Origin: Pseudomonadales bacterium
GTDB lineage: Bacteria > Pseudomonadota > Gammaproteobacteria > Pseudomonadales > Halieaceae
Direction: 5' to 3'
NCBI GenBank assembly: GCA_024234735.1
Contig: JACKNV010000001.1
Span: 496,001-560,000 of the forward strand
DNA length: 64,000 bases
Shown here piece after piece: positions 9,113-18,307 of the stretch. A model generated the notes under the pieces. That model was not told the DNA's origin. It did no database searches and saw only the letters and a program-made list of their open reading frames with translations. Both the position numbers and the translations under genes were made by a program. Within the stretch, counting starts at the first letter, position 1. Each line of letters opens with the position of its first letter.

Positions 9113-10140
9113 GTCCTCCCGGCGGGCTTCGCAAACGGTTGCACACTTGGCAGCAGCTGCCGCAGTGCCAGTCCGAAGCTCAGCAACAGGGCGATCAGCA
9201 GCGGCAGGTAGCCCAGTGCCTGGCGGGGTCGATAGCTCACTGCCTGCTGCTCCACCGGCTCGAGTTCATCCAGCAACTGGTAGATCTGGGCGAGTTCCGC
9301 CGGGTTACGGGCCCGAAAATACTGGCCGCCGGTCATGCGGGCGATTTCTTGCAGGCTGGCTTCGTCCAGCTCCGCCGAGGGGTTGACCCGGCGGCTGCCG
9401 AAGCTCGAGCCGAACAGGCCGGGCAGCGTCATCTGGTCGGCACCGATGCCAATGGTATAGATGCGGATTCCCAGCTTGCTGGCAAGCTGGGCTGCCTCCA
9501 GCGGCGGCACGGAACTGGCGGTGTCCTGGCCGTCGGTGAGCAGGATGAGTACGCGGCTCTGGACCGGACGCTCCTTGAGTCGCTTGGCCGCCAGTCCGAT
9601 GGCGTCGCCGATAGCGGTCTCCTGACCGGCAAAACCGATTTGTGCCTCCAGCAGGAAACGTTCGACGGTGGCGGTGTCGAAACTCAGCGGAGACTGCACA
9701 TAAGCCTTGCTGCCAAAGAGGATGAGACCCAGTCGATCTCCCGCGCGTCGGGAAATAAAGTCGGCTCCCACCTGTTTGACCGTGCGAATTCTCGGCACCA
9801 GGGCCTGGCCCTGCTGCATGTCCTCGATCTTCATCGACCCTGATATATCCACCGCCATCATGAGGTCGCGACCGCTGTTGGGTAACTCTATCGCCTCACC
9901 GATCCAGGTGGGCCGTGCGGCGGCCAGCAATAGCAACAGCCACATGAGCCACAGCACCAGCAGAGGCAGCCGCCCCCCGTTACCTCGGGCTGCGCCCCGC
10001 GCCTCGCCCAGTTGTTGCCAGTCGCGGAAAAAGGGAGCGCGCAACGCGGGCTCTCGTCCGCTGGCGGCCGGCAACAGGCGCCGCACCAGCCAGGGCAGGG
10101 GCGCCAGCAGCAGTAACCAGGGCCAGACCCATTCGATCAT
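9109..10140 (-). CDS. BatA-like VWA membrane protein
   Basis: A 343-residue protein. ATG 10140 was chosen because CAGGAGGG lies just upstream and the protein then opens MIEWVWPWLLLLAPLPWLVRR, a typical BatA N-terminal membrane helix; a start 27 bp further up is less likely. A second helix follows near residues 50-70. The VWA domain has an intact MIDAS (AVDISGSMK near residue 95, LLTDGQDT near 210). A C-terminal helix sits near 300-320 (LGYLPLLIALLLSFGLAL). It overlaps its upstream neighbour by 4 bp and its downstream neighbour by 4 bp. It probably works with the MoxR ATPase encoded first in this block; this is inferred from the general MoxR-VWA pairing. Confidence 0.9.
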   Translation of the reverse strand: MIEWVWPWLLLLAPLPWLVRRLLPAASGREPALRAPFFRDWQQLGEARGAARGNGGRLPLLVLWLMWLLLLLAAARPTWIGEAIELPNSGRDLMMAVDISGSMKIEDMQQGQALVPRIRTVKQVGADFISRRAGDRLGLILFGSKAYVQSPLSFDTATVERFLLEAQIGFAGQETAIGDAIGLAAKRLKERPVQSRVLILLTDGQDTASSVPPLEAAQLASKLGIRIYTIGIGADQMTLPGLFGSSFGSRRVNPSAELDEASLQEIARMTGGQYFRARNPAELAQIYQLLDELEPVEQQAVSYRPRQALGYLPLLIALLLSFGLALRQLLPSVQPFAKPAGRT

Positions 10141-10613
10141 GCGGCCCTCCTGTGGCGTGTGATCCACGCCCGAGCGCCGCGGTGCAACTGCGCCACGTCC
10201 AGTTGTGGCGGCTCTCGGCGGTAGGCGGCACTAACGAATTCCCGCGGCAGGCGTTCATTCTCCCGCAAGCTGGCGTTGAGGAACGCCAGCCATTTGTCCC
10301 CGCTGCAGGCGGCGAGCTCCCGCCGGGGGTAGGCCGTGATGGCGACCGCTTTCAGCAGGGTATTGAGCTCGCCGAGAAAGCGCGGCAGGTCGGGCTGTCG
10401 CCGCTGTTCGAGCCACAGCTGTTCGAGCCTGGCCAGGGCCTTGCGGCGATACGCGTTGGCCCGGTAGCGACGCCACAGCACATAGCCGAGCAGCAGCAGT
10501 GCCAGCAGGCACACGCCCGCCACGGCCCACCATCCGGGGGCGGGTGGCCACCACCCTATGGGCGGGGGCTCCCGCAGGGGGTGAAGTGCTGCCAGGGGGT
10601 CCTGCGGATTCAT
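10137..10613 (-). CDS. DUF4381 domain protein
   Basis: A 158-residue protein with one membrane helix near residues 28-49 (AVAGVCLLALLLLGYVLW) and a cytoplasmic helical domain containing LEQLWLEQRR, FLGELNTLLKAVAITAYPR and SGDKWLAFLNASL, as in DUF4381 proteins. The N-terminus is rich in Pro and Trp. Members of this family are found between DUF58 and BatA genes in proteobacterial MoxR-Bat blocks, which is exactly its place here. It overlaps both neighbours by 4 bp. It has no known enzymatic motif. Confidence 0.87.
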   Translation of the reverse strand: MNPQDPLAALHPLREPPPIGWWPPAPGWWAVAGVCLLALLLLGYVLWRRYRANAYRRKALARLEQLWLEQRRQPDLPRFLGELNTLLKAVAITAYPRRELAACSGDKWLAFLNASLRENERLPREFVSAAYRREPPQLDVAQLHRGARAWITRHRRAA

Positions 10614-11566
10614 GCCTGCCGACGCCCCCGCCGGTTGTCCCCGTAGAACGTCTGTAACAGGCTGAAGGGGGAATGATCAGTGGTAGCCTGCAGCAGCGGA
10701 ATACCCAGGCGCTGTAGATCCTGCGCCAGTTGTTCCTGCTGGGCCGTGAATCGTGTCCGGTAGGCGCTGCGCAAATTTCTGTCTGCCGTGTCCAGTTCGC
10801 TGCGGGTGAGGCCGTCGGTCACCGCGTAGCGGCCGGCCTTCGGCAATTCGCTCTCCAGCGGATCGTGGCAGGCGATTGCGGTGATCTCCGTGTGCTGGGC
10901 CAGTTGGAACAGTTGCTCGCGAGCGCTCTCGTCATGGGCGCCGCGAAAATCGCTGATGATGAACAGGCTGCTGCCTGGGCGGGCGATCTTCCGCAGGTTG
11001 GCCAGGGTGGTGGCCAGCGTGACACCCGCTACCTGTGCCGGTAGTGGCAGGGCCTGGTTGTAGTCGACGATATGGGAGAGAATGGCCAGCACGGTCTTGC
11101 GGCTGCGCCGGGAGCGCACCTCGCGGTGGTCGAGTTCGTTGAACACCATGCCGCCCACCCGGTCACCCGCGTCCAGGGCGCTCCAGGCCAGCAGGCCGCC
11201 CAGCTGTGCGGCCAGCACCGACTTGCAGCAGTGGCTAGAGCCGAAGAACATACTGCAGCGCTGGTCCACGGCAATCAACACCGGACGCTCGCGTTCCTCC
11301 CGAAAGAGTTTGGTGTGGGCACTGCCGGTGCGGGCTGTCACCCGCCAATCGATACTGCGTATATCGTCTCCCGGCTGGTAATCGCGAACCTCCTCGAACT
11401 CTATGCCGCGGCCGCGGAAGTTGGACTTGTTGGGGCCGGCCAGGGCGGCCAGGGCGCGCTTGCGCCGGGCCAGGCGCAATAGCCTGGCGGGAAAGCGCAG
11501 GGCGATCAGGTCCTCGAGTTGCACGTATGCGCCGCGTGCAGGCGCCGTGACGTCGGCCAGGTGCAT
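10610..11566 (-). CDS. DUF58 domain protein
   Basis: A 318-residue protein with the DUF58 signature RDYQPGDDIRSIDWRVTART near residues 62-81, preceded by FRGRGIEFEEV. The fold after that resembles a VWA domain with a degenerate metal site (LIAVDQRCSMFFGS). DUF58 proteins are almost always encoded next to MoxR AAA ATPases, and this one starts 6 bp after the moxR stop. There is no membrane segment of the kind seen in some longer DUF58 proteins. It is probably a cytoplasmic partner of the ATPase; the role is inferred from context only. Confidence 0.92.
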   Translation of the reverse strand: MHLADVTAPARGAYVQLEDLIALRFPARLLRLARRKRALAALAGPNKSNFRGRGIEFEEVRDYQPGDDIRSIDWRVTARTGSAHTKLFREERERPVLIAVDQRCSMFFGSSHCCKSVLAAQLGGLLAWSALDAGDRVGGMVFNELDHREVRSRRSRKTVLAILSHIVDYNQALPLPAQVAGVTLATTLANLRKIARPGSSLFIISDFRGAHDESAREQLFQLAQHTEITAIACHDPLESELPKAGRYAVTDGLTRSELDTADRNLRSAYRTRFTAQQEQLAQDLQRLGIPLLQATTDHSPFSLLQTFYGDNRRGRRQA

Positions 11567-11572
11567 GGCGGG

Positions 11573-12529
11573 TCAGCCTACCGGTACGAGGGCCAGCAGT
11601 TCCGCTATCACCTGGTCGGGGGTAATGCCGTTGGCCTCGGCTTCGAAGCTGAGCAGCAGGCGATGGCGCAACACGTCGGCGGCCACCGCCTGCACGTCGT
11701 CGGGGCTGACGTAATCCTGCCCCCTGAGCCAGGCGTGTGCCCGGGCGCAGCGATCCAGGGCGATGGTGGCCCGCGGGCTGCCGCCGAACTCGATCCAGTC
11801 GGCCAACTGCGCAGAGTAGCTGGCGGGATTGCGGCTGGCGATCACCAGGTGCACCAGGTATTGCTCGACCTGGGGTGCCATGTGCATGGCCAGGACCTCG
11901 CGGCGGGCACTGAAGATGGTTTCCTGGCTCAGGGGTTGCGGTGGCACTGCGCTGTTGTGGCTGGCCTCGGCGCGGGTCAGGCGCAGAATCTCGGTTTCTG
12001 CCGCGGCGTCCGGATAGTCCACGTTCACGTGGAGCAGGAAGCGGTCGAGCTGGGCTTCCGGCAGGGGATAGGTTCCCTCCTGCTCGATGGGATTCTGCGT
12101 CGCCATGACCAGGAACAGCTGCGGCAACTGGTAAGTCTTGCTGCCGACGCTTACCTGGCGCTCGGCCATGGCTTCCAGCAGCGCCGACTGCACTTTTGCC
12201 GGGGCCCGGTTCACCTCGTCTGCCAGTACCATATTGTGAAAAACCGGGCCGCGCTGGAAGTGGAAGGTGCCTTCCTGCGGGCGGTAGATCTCGGTGCCGG
12301 TGACATCGCCCGGCAGCAGGTCGGGCGTGAACTGGATGCGATGAAAATCGCCTTCCACACCGTCTGCCAGGGTTTTGATGGCACGGGTCTTGGCGAGCCC
12401 CGGAGCGCCCTCGACCAACAGGTGGCCATCGGCCAGCAGGGCGATAATCAGTCGCTGCACGAGATGTGACTGACCGATGATCTGGCTGCTGAGCCAGTCC
12501 TCCAATGCTCTGACGTCTGCGCTTGCCAC
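11573..12529 (-). CDS. MoxR-family AAA+ ATPase
   Basis: A 318-residue ATPase. Walker A is GAPGLAKT near residues 41-48, Walker B is VLADEVNRAP near 98-107, sensor 1 is VMATQNPIEQEGTYPLPEAQ, and the C-terminal lid domain carries the Arg-rich sensor 2 region (GGSPRATIALDRCARAHA). All catalytic elements are intact. MoxR ATPases act as chaperone-like remodelers that use VWA proteins as adaptors. It is the first gene of the leftward block that continues with DUF58, DUF4381, BatA, BatB/C and BatD. The promoter must lie in the 12530-12808 gap that it shares with the divergent glutamate dehydrogenase gene. Confidence 0.95.
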   Translation of the reverse strand: MASADVRALEDWLSSQIIGQSHLVQRLIIALLADGHLLVEGAPGLAKTRAIKTLADGVEGDFHRIQFTPDLLPGDVTGTEIYRPQEGTFHFQRGPVFHNMVLADEVNRAPAKVQSALLEAMAERQVSVGSKTYQLPQLFLVMATQNPIEQEGTYPLPEAQLDRFLLHVNVDYPDAAAETEILRLTRAEASHNSAVPPQPLSQETIFSARREVLAMHMAPQVEQYLVHLVIASRNPASYSAQLADWIEFGGSPRATIALDRCARAHAWLRGQDYVSPDDVQAVAADVLRHRLLLSFEAEANGITPDQVIAELLALVPVG

Positions 12530-12723
12530 GGTTACTCCATTGCTGGTTGAAACTTACTGTCCCGGAAGTCGTCTTGATACCGGCGGGCCACCCGTTCAGC
12601 TGGGGTCGGCGCCGGTGGAAAACGGCCGGCATTGTACCGCACAGCCGGCGCCAGGGCAGCGCCAGGTAGGGTGGCGGATAATGCGCCTTCTGTGACTGGC
12701 GTTGCCGGGAAAAGTTCCGGGCA

Positions 12724-12755
12724 CTGACAAAAATGCTCCGTGAATGGGCTAGAAT
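12724..12755 (+). promoter_or_regulatory. Possible sigma-70 promoter for the glutamate dehydrogenase gene
   Basis: A -10-like TAGAAT at 12750-12755 and a -35-like CTGACA at 12724-12729 are separated by 20 bp, which is longer than ideal. A transcript starting near 12762 would leave a leader of about 47 bases before ATG 12809 and would exclude the upstream GTG at 12740. This supports the later start but is weak on its own. Confidence 0.3.
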
Positions 12756-12808
12756 GTCGCAGTGACCCTCCCTTTGTATGCTGGACCCCGGTTTGCGAGA
12801 ACAAGAAT

Positions 12809-15800
12809 ATGATCTGGGACACTCTGAAGAATACCCTGCTAGGCGACCTGCGCGAGCGCATCGACACCAGGGCCGAGGCTGCCGACCGCGAGTCCCTGCA
12901 CAACCTGTGCGCGTCTTTTTATGGGCGTTTTCCCGCGGAGGATATGCGCGAGCGCTCGGTTGAGAACCTGTACGGGTGTCTCTATGGTCTGCTGCGCTTC
13001 ATCGGCAACTGGCCGGATACTGCCCCCAAGGTGCGCATATTCAACCCGGAAATCCAGAATCACGGGTGGGAAAGCAAATACACGGTGGTGGCGGTGCTGT
13101 GCCGCGGGATTCCCTTCTGTACCGCTTCGGTGCGCGGCGAGTTGAACCGGCGCAACCTGACCATACACACCATCGCCAGCTGCAACCTGCCCGTGCAGCG
13201 GGACGCCGCTGGCGGGTTGCTGGCGGTCCTGCCCGATGAGCAGGCCGCGCAGCGTGCCGAGGCTGAAGAAGCCGTGCTTTATTTTGAAATAGGGCGTCAC
13301 TCCAATCCGGCGGAGCTGGAGGAACTGCGCCTGACGCTGGTGGAGATCCTGCAGGAGGTCGCCCTCGTGGTCGACGACTTCCCGGCGGTATGTGGTCGGC
13401 TGGAGGACGTCGAGCAGGCCATTCTGGGCAGCGATTGTGTCGAGCAGGCGTTGCGCAGCGAGGCGGCTGCTTTCATCAACTGGCTGCGCCAGGCGCACAT
13501 GACCATGCTGGGTTACGAATACCTGGCGGTGGAATCCGCCGGCGAGGCGAAACAGCGCGTGGTCGTGGACCAAGAGGCCAGCCTCGGCCTGCTGCGGCAC
13601 CGGACCACCCGCGGCCGGACCGACCTCACCAGCGATCTGCAACACATGTCGCAGGATGAGCTGCTGCGCCGCCAACTGAGCTTCTCGAAGTCGCGCATTC
13701 GCTCCCGGGTGCATCGCCTGTCCTATCCGGACTACGTCGAGGTCAAGGCGTATAACGACGAGGGGGTGGTGGTTGGCCAGCACCGGTTTATCGGCCTGTA
13801 TACCTCTTCGGTGTATACCATGAACCCCAAGCTCATCCCCATCCTGCGGCGCAAGGTCGAGCGGGTGATGGAAATGTCGCGGCTGGATTCCTCGGACCAC
13901 GAGAGCCGGGAACTGGTGCGCGTTCTGGAATTGTTCCCGCGCGACGAGCTGTTCCAGTCCAGTATCCAGGAGCTGTCCGACACGGTCACTGCCGTCAACC
14001 GCATCCAGGAACGTCGCCAGACCCGGCTCTTCGTGCGCCGCGACGCCCATGGCAAATTCATCAATTGCATGGTGTATATCCCCAGGGATCGCTACACCAC
14101 CGAGCAGCGCGAGAAAATAGAACACATCCTGTGCGAGGCCTTTGCCGCCGAGGAGTCGGAGTTCACCACGCATTTTTCTGAATCGATCCTGGTGCGTGTC
14201 CATTTCGTATTGCGGGTCGATCCCAAGGCCAGGGTGGAGTTCGACGCCAGTGAAATCGAGGACCAGATCATCCAGGCAACCCTGGCCTGGGAAGACCGGC
14301 TGCGCCTGCGCCTGGTGGAAGAGTTCGGGGAGGAGCAGGGCGAGCGCTATCTGCATGAGCTGGGCGACGGCTTTCCCCCGGGTTACCGGGATGACTTCGA
14401 TGCCCGGGTAGCCGTGCTGGACATCAAAAAAATCCTGCGCCTGCTGGAGGGTGAAGAACTCACCATGAGTCTTTATCGCCTGGTCGAGGAGGGCAGTGAG
14501 ATGCTGCGGCTGCGTCTCTACAACGGCAACGACAGCCTGCCGCTGTCCGACGTGCTTCCCATCCTCGAAAACCTGGGCCTGCGGGTCATCAAGGAGCGCC
14601 CCTACGGCGTGCGGGCCCGCGACGGCAGGATATACTGGGTACAGGAGTTCACCCTGAGTTATGCATTGTCCCACGACATCGTCCTGGAAGAGGTCAAGGA
14701 CGAATTCGAGGATGCCTTTTCCCGTATCTGGTTCGGCAGGGCGGAGAGCGACTCCTTCAACCGCCTGCTTATCGGCACCCGTCTCAACTGGCGGGAGATA
14801 GCCCTGCTGCGGGCCTATGCCCGCTACCTGAGGCAGGTCCTGTTCCCCTACAGCGTCGAATACATCGCCGAGACCATGGCCAACCACCTCAATATCGCCG
14901 GTGGTATCGTCGAGCTGTTTCTCACCCGTTTCTCGCCGGTGTTCGAGGGGGATGAGGAATGGCGGCGGCAGCGCGAGGCGGATGTGGAACAGCGCATCGT
15001 GGATTCCCTGGAGCAGGTCGAAAACCTCGGGGAGGACCGGATTTTTCGCCAGTTCCTGCTGGTGATCAAAGCCACGCTGCGCACCAACTTCTTCCAGCAG
15101 GAAGGCGACGGCTCGCTCAAGCCCTATTTCTCGTTCAAGCTGAAGCCGGGCGATATTCCCGGCGTGCCGCAACCGGTGCCGCTGTATGAAATCTATGTGT
15201 ATTCCCCCAGGGTCGAAGGGGTGCACCTGCGTGGTGGCAAGGTGGCCCGCGGCGGCCTGCGCTGGTCGGACCGGCTGGAGGATTTTCGCACCGAGGTCCT
15301 GGGCCTGGTCAAGGCGCAGCAGGTCAAGAACGCGGTGATCGTGCCGGTCGGTGCCAAGGGTGGCTTCGTGGCCCGGCAGTTGCGCCCGGACATGAGCCGG
15401 GACGAGGTCCAGCAGGAGGGGATTGCCTGTTACCAGCTGTATATCCGCGGCCTGCTGGACATCACCGATAATCGCCAGGGCGAACTGGTGGTGCGCCCCG
15501 ATCACGTCATTGCCAAGGACGATGAGGACCCTTACCTGGTGGTCGCGGCGGACAAGGGTACGGCGAGTTTTTCCGACATTGCAAACGCCCTTTCCGCGGA
15601 GTACGACTTCTGGCTGGGGGACGCCTTTGCCTCCGGTGGCAGCGTCGGTTACGACCACAAGAAGATGGGCATCACCGCCCGCGGTGCCTGGGTGTCGGTA
15701 CAGCGACATTTTCGTGAACTGGGGGTCGACGTACAGGGCGAGGATTTCACCGTGGTCGGCATCGGTGACATGGCCGGCGACGTATTCGGCAACGGCATGC

Positions 15801-17665
15801 TGCTGTCACCGCATATCCGCCTGGTGGCGGCCTTCAACCACCTGCACATATTCATAGACCCGGAACCCGACGCCGCCGGCAGTTTTGCCGAGCGCCGGCG
15901 CCTGTTCGACCTGCCGCGCTCGGGCTGGGCCGATTACGACCAGGCCTTGATCTCCGCCGGCGGGGGGGTGTTTTCGCGGGCTGCCAAATCCATCGCGATA
16001 TCCGCGCAGATGCAGGCGTGTTTCGACATCGCCGAGGATCGGTTGACGCCCAATGAACTCATTTCCCACCTCCTCAAGGCCCGGGTGGACCTGTTGTGGA
16101 ACGGGGGTATCGGCACCTATGTGAAGGCCAGTCGTGAAAACCATATGGAAGTGGGTGACAAGGCCAATGACGCCCTGCGGGTCAACGGCAAGGAGCTGCG
16201 CTGCAAAGTGGTGGGGGAGGGTGGCAACCTGGGGATGAGCCAGCTGGGCAGGGTGGAGTACGGGCTCAATGGCGGCCGCTCCAATACCGACTTCATCGAC
16301 AATGCCGGGGGGGTGGACTGCTCCGACCACGAGGTCAATATCAAGATACTGCTCAACCAGGTTGTGGCCCGCGGTGACCTCACCGAAAAACACCGTAACA
16401 CACTGCTCGCCGAGATGACCGACAGTGTTGCCGAGCTGGTACTGGGTAACAATTACGATCAGGTGCAGGCCATCAGCATGGCCGAATACCAGGCAGTGGC
16501 ACGGGCCGGGGAATACCAGCGGGTCATCCACATCCTGGAGGAAACCGGCCGCCTCGACCGCGCGCTGGAATTTCTGCCCTCGGACGAGGAACTGCTTGAC
16601 CGGAAGGTGCACGGCAAGGCGCTCACCCGGCCCGAGCTGTCGGTGCTGATCTCCTACAGCAAAGCGCTGTTGAAGGAGGAGCTCATCGAGGCGGATCTGG
16701 GGCGCGATCCCTATCTCGCCAGAGTCGTCAATACCGCTTTTCCTGCGCGCCTGGCCGAGTTGTACGCCCGGGAAATCAGCGAGCACCGCCTGCACGCTGA
16801 AATCATGGCAACCCAGCTCGCCAATGATATCGTCAACCGCATGGGCATGAGTTTCATGCATCGCCAGCGAACCGCGACCGGAGCCAGCCCGGCCGATGTG
16901 GCCCGGGCTTACACCGCCGTGATGGAAATCTTCGGGCTGCTAGAGCTGTGGGAGCAGATCGAGGCGCTGGACAACCAGGTGACGGCGGCGGTGCAGATGG
17001 AGATGATGCTGAGCGTGATCCGGCTGATCAAGCGCGGCACCCGCTGGATGCTGCGCAACCGGCGCCACCAGCTGGCGCCTACCGACTGTATCGCGGCCTA
17101 CCAGCCCGGGTTGGAGCAGCTCCGGGAGGCCTATCCGGCGATGTTGCGGGGACGGGCCGAAGAACAGTTCCAGGCAAACTACGAACGCTTTGTCGACGCC
17201 GGGGTGGATCCCGACCTGGCGCAGCCGGTAGCCGCATCGGACCACGCCTACACCGCGCTGGGGATCATGCAGGCGGCCAGCGACACCCAGGTACCGTTGC
17301 TGGAGGTGGCCCGGATGTATTTTCTCATTGGCGAGCGCCTGGAACTGGACTGGTTCAGCGGCCAGATACTGGCCTCGAAGGTCGACAACGAGTGGCAGGC
17401 CCTGGCTCGCGATACTTACCTGGAGGATCTGGAATGGCAGCAGCGCACCCTGGCCATCGGCGCCCTGCGCCACCTCTGCGAAGACCATAACCTGCTGAAA
17501 TGCGTCAAGGCATGGGAGGAAAAAGAACAGGTATTGCTGCGCCGCTGGCGGCAAATGCTGACCGAGTTGCACGCCAGCCCGGCGCCGGATTTTGCCATGT
17601 TTGCCGTGGCTAACCGGGAGCTGCTGGATCTGGCCCAGAGCAGCACACTCGGCAACGGACAATAA
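12809..17665 (+). CDS. gdhB: NAD-specific glutamate dehydrogenase, large (180-kDa) class
   Basis: A very large protein of 1618 residues from ATG 12809 (GTG 12740 would add 23 residues). It belongs to the NAD-dependent class described in Streptomyces, Pseudomonas and Caulobacter, whose members are about 1600 residues. It deaminates glutamate to 2-oxoglutarate and ammonia and is normally used for catabolism. The catalytic core lies near residues 800-1250: the substrate-binding stretch GGLRWSDRLEDFRTEVLG and VPVGAKGGFV around 808-850, then the dinucleotide fold with VVGIGDMAGDVFGNGML and later VVGEGGNLGMSQLGR. The first ~700 residues hold the ACT-like regulatory part, and the C-terminal ~350 the helical domain. 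The gene symbol varies between species. A strong hairpin follows the stop. Confidence 0.95.
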   Translation: MIWDTLKNTLLGDLRERIDTRAEAADRESLHNLCASFYGRFPAEDMRERSVENLYGCLYGLLRFIGNWPDTAPKVRIFNPEIQNHGWESKYTVVAVLCRGIPFCTASVRGELNRRNLTIHTIASCNLPVQRDAAGGLLAVLPDEQAAQRAEAEEAVLYFEIGRHSNPAELEELRLTLVEILQEVALVVDDFPAVCGRLEDVEQAILGSDCVEQALRSEAAAFINWLRQAHMTMLGYEYLAVESAGEAKQRVVVDQEASLGLLRHRTTRGRTDLTSDLQHMSQDELLRRQLSFSKSRIRSRVHRLSYPDYVEVKAYNDEGVVVGQHRFIGLYTSSVYTMNPKLIPILRRKVERVMEMSRLDSSDHESRELVRVLELFPRDELFQSSIQELSDTVTAVNRIQERRQTRLFVRRDAHGKFINCMVYIPRDRYTTEQREKIEHILCEAFAAEESEFTTHFSESILVRVHFVLRVDPKARVEFDASEIEDQIIQATLAWEDRLRLRLVEEFGEEQGERYLHELGDGFPPGYRDDFDARVAVLDIKKILRLLEGEELTMSLYRLVEEGSEMLRLRLYNGNDSLPLSDVLPILENLGLRVIKERPYGVRARDGRIYWVQEFTLSYALSHDIVLEEVKDEFEDAFSRIWFGRAESDSFNRLLIGTRLNWREIALLRAYARYLRQVLFPYSVEYIAETMANHLNIAGGIVELFLTRFSPVFEGDEEWRRQREADVEQRIVDSLEQVENLGEDRIFRQFLLVIKATLRTNFFQQEGDGSLKPYFSFKLKPGDIPGVPQPVPLYEIYVYSPRVEGVHLRGGKVARGGLRWSDRLEDFRTEVLGLVKAQQVKNAVIVPVGAKGGFVARQLRPDMSRDEVQQEGIACYQLYIRGLLDITDNRQGELVVRPDHVIAKDDEDPYLVVAADKGTASFSDIANALSAEYDFWLGDAFASGGSVGYDHKKMGITARGAWVSVQRHFRELGVDVQGEDFTVVGIGDMAGDVFGNGMLLSPHIRLVAAFNHLHIFIDPEPDAAGSFAERRRLFDLPRSGWADYDQALISAGGGVFSRAAKSIAISAQMQACFDIAEDRLTPNELISHLLKARVDLLWNGGIGTYVKASRENHMEVGDKANDALRVNGKELRCKVVGEGGNLGMSQLGRVEYGLNGGRSNTDFIDNAGGVDCSDHEVNIKILLNQVVARGDLTEKHRNTLLAEMTDSVAELVLGNNYDQVQAISMAEYQAVARAGEYQRVIHILEETGRLDRALEFLPSDEELLDRKVHGKALTRPELSVLISYSKALLKEELIEADLGRDPYLARVVNTAFPARLAELYAREISEHRLHAEIMATQLANDIVNRMGMSFMHRQRTATGASPADVARAYTAVMEIFGLLELWEQIEALDNQVTAAVQMEMMLSVIRLIKRGTRWMLRNRRHQLAPTDCIAAYQPGLEQLREAYPAMLRGRAEEQFQANYERFVDAGVDPDLAQPVAASDHAYTALGIMQAASDTQVPLLEVARMYFLIGERLELDWFSGQILASKVDNEWQALARDTYLEDLEWQQRTLAIGALRHLCEDHNLLKCVKAWEEKEQVLLRRWRQMLTELHASPAPDFAMFAVANRELLDLAQSSTLGNGQ

Positions 17666-17666
17666 C

Positions 17667-17697
17667 CGGGCGGGCGCGCACGGGTTGCGCCCGCCCG
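17667..17697. terminator. Hairpin between gdhB and rmf
   Basis: A perfect 11-bp GC stem (CGGGCGGGCGC at 17667-17677 pairing with GCGCCCGCCCG at 17687-17697) with a 9-base loop lies 1 bp after the gdhB stop and 4 bp before the end of the convergent rmf gene. There is no T run on either side, so it may terminate weakly or protect 3' ends in both directions. Confidence 0.6.
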
Positions 17698-17701
17698 AGG
17701 T

Positions 17702-17905
17702 TCAGATTGCGCGAATCTTGTGCACCCCCGATACGCCGGTCAGTCCGTCCCACTGGTCGCTGCGGCCCTCGCGCCAGCCCGACATCCAGTTCTGGCGGTG
17801 GCCGTCATCGGCATGGGGACAAATGTCGCTGCTGCGGCCGCTGACGCCGGCCTGGTAACCTCTGTCGAATGCTCGGGAATTCATATCGCGCTTCTGTCTC
17901 TTCAT
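17702..17905 (-). CDS. rmf: Ribosome modulation factor
   Basis: A 67-residue basic protein. ATG 17905 is chosen because GGAGAC lies 11 bases upstream and the product begins MKRQKRD, exactly as in E. coli RMF; a longer frame upstream has no family support. The block FDRGYQAGVSGRSSDICP and NWMSGWREGRSD aligns with the E. coli RYQRGYQAG... CP and GGWREA segments. RMF binds 70S ribosomes in stationary phase and pairs them into inactive 100S dimers. E. coli RMF is 55 residues; this one carries about 12 extra residues at the C-terminus (GLTGVSGVHKIRAI). It is convergent with gdhB. Confidence 0.93.
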   Translation of the reverse strand: MKRQKRDMNSRAFDRGYQAGVSGRSSDICPHADDGHRQNWMSGWREGRSDQWDGLTGVSGVHKIRAI

Positions 17906-18307
17906 ACAGACTGTCTCCGTCTTGGCCGCCGCACAAGGTGGCCCGGCAGGCCTGCGGCACGCACCCAGCGGGTGCAGGCGTTGGATGGTTGTGACGTGTA
18001 TAGGCTCGTACAGCGAAGCAATACATCGATGGGTGCCGACAGGCACACTGCCATGAAACCAAAGCCGGGCCGGCAAGGCCACTATTGTTTGGTTCTCAAC
18101 AGTGGCGTTGATATAACTTTTAACAGGTAAAAGTGTTCCAGGGCGTTTTTTCTATAGAGAAAATTAAACGACACTATACAAAAATTCAATTTTAACTATC
18201 AACCAATATCCCCTATCATAGCCTCCGTCATCGTTGAGAGGCCGCCTGTACCGGCGGTGCGACGGCCTCGATTCGTAACCATCAACCTGGCTAGCAAGGA
18301 GTCAAAA
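17906..18307. other. 402-bp intergenic region between rmf and the peroxiredoxin gene
   Basis: The two genes diverge from this gap, so it holds both promoters. The half nearest the peroxiredoxin gene (about 18100-18230) is distinctly AT-rich. CTAT tetramers occur at 18152, 18174, 18196 and 18213; the first three are exactly 22 bp apart. No convincing open frame or RNA gene is seen. The bases just before 18308 carry the ribosome-binding site (AAGGAG at about 18296). Confidence 0.7.

Noticed and set aside
12839..15709. A 956-codon minus-strand frame inside gdhB
   Set aside because: Long antisense frames are common in high-GC genes; the + strand frame has complete glutamate dehydrogenase motifs.
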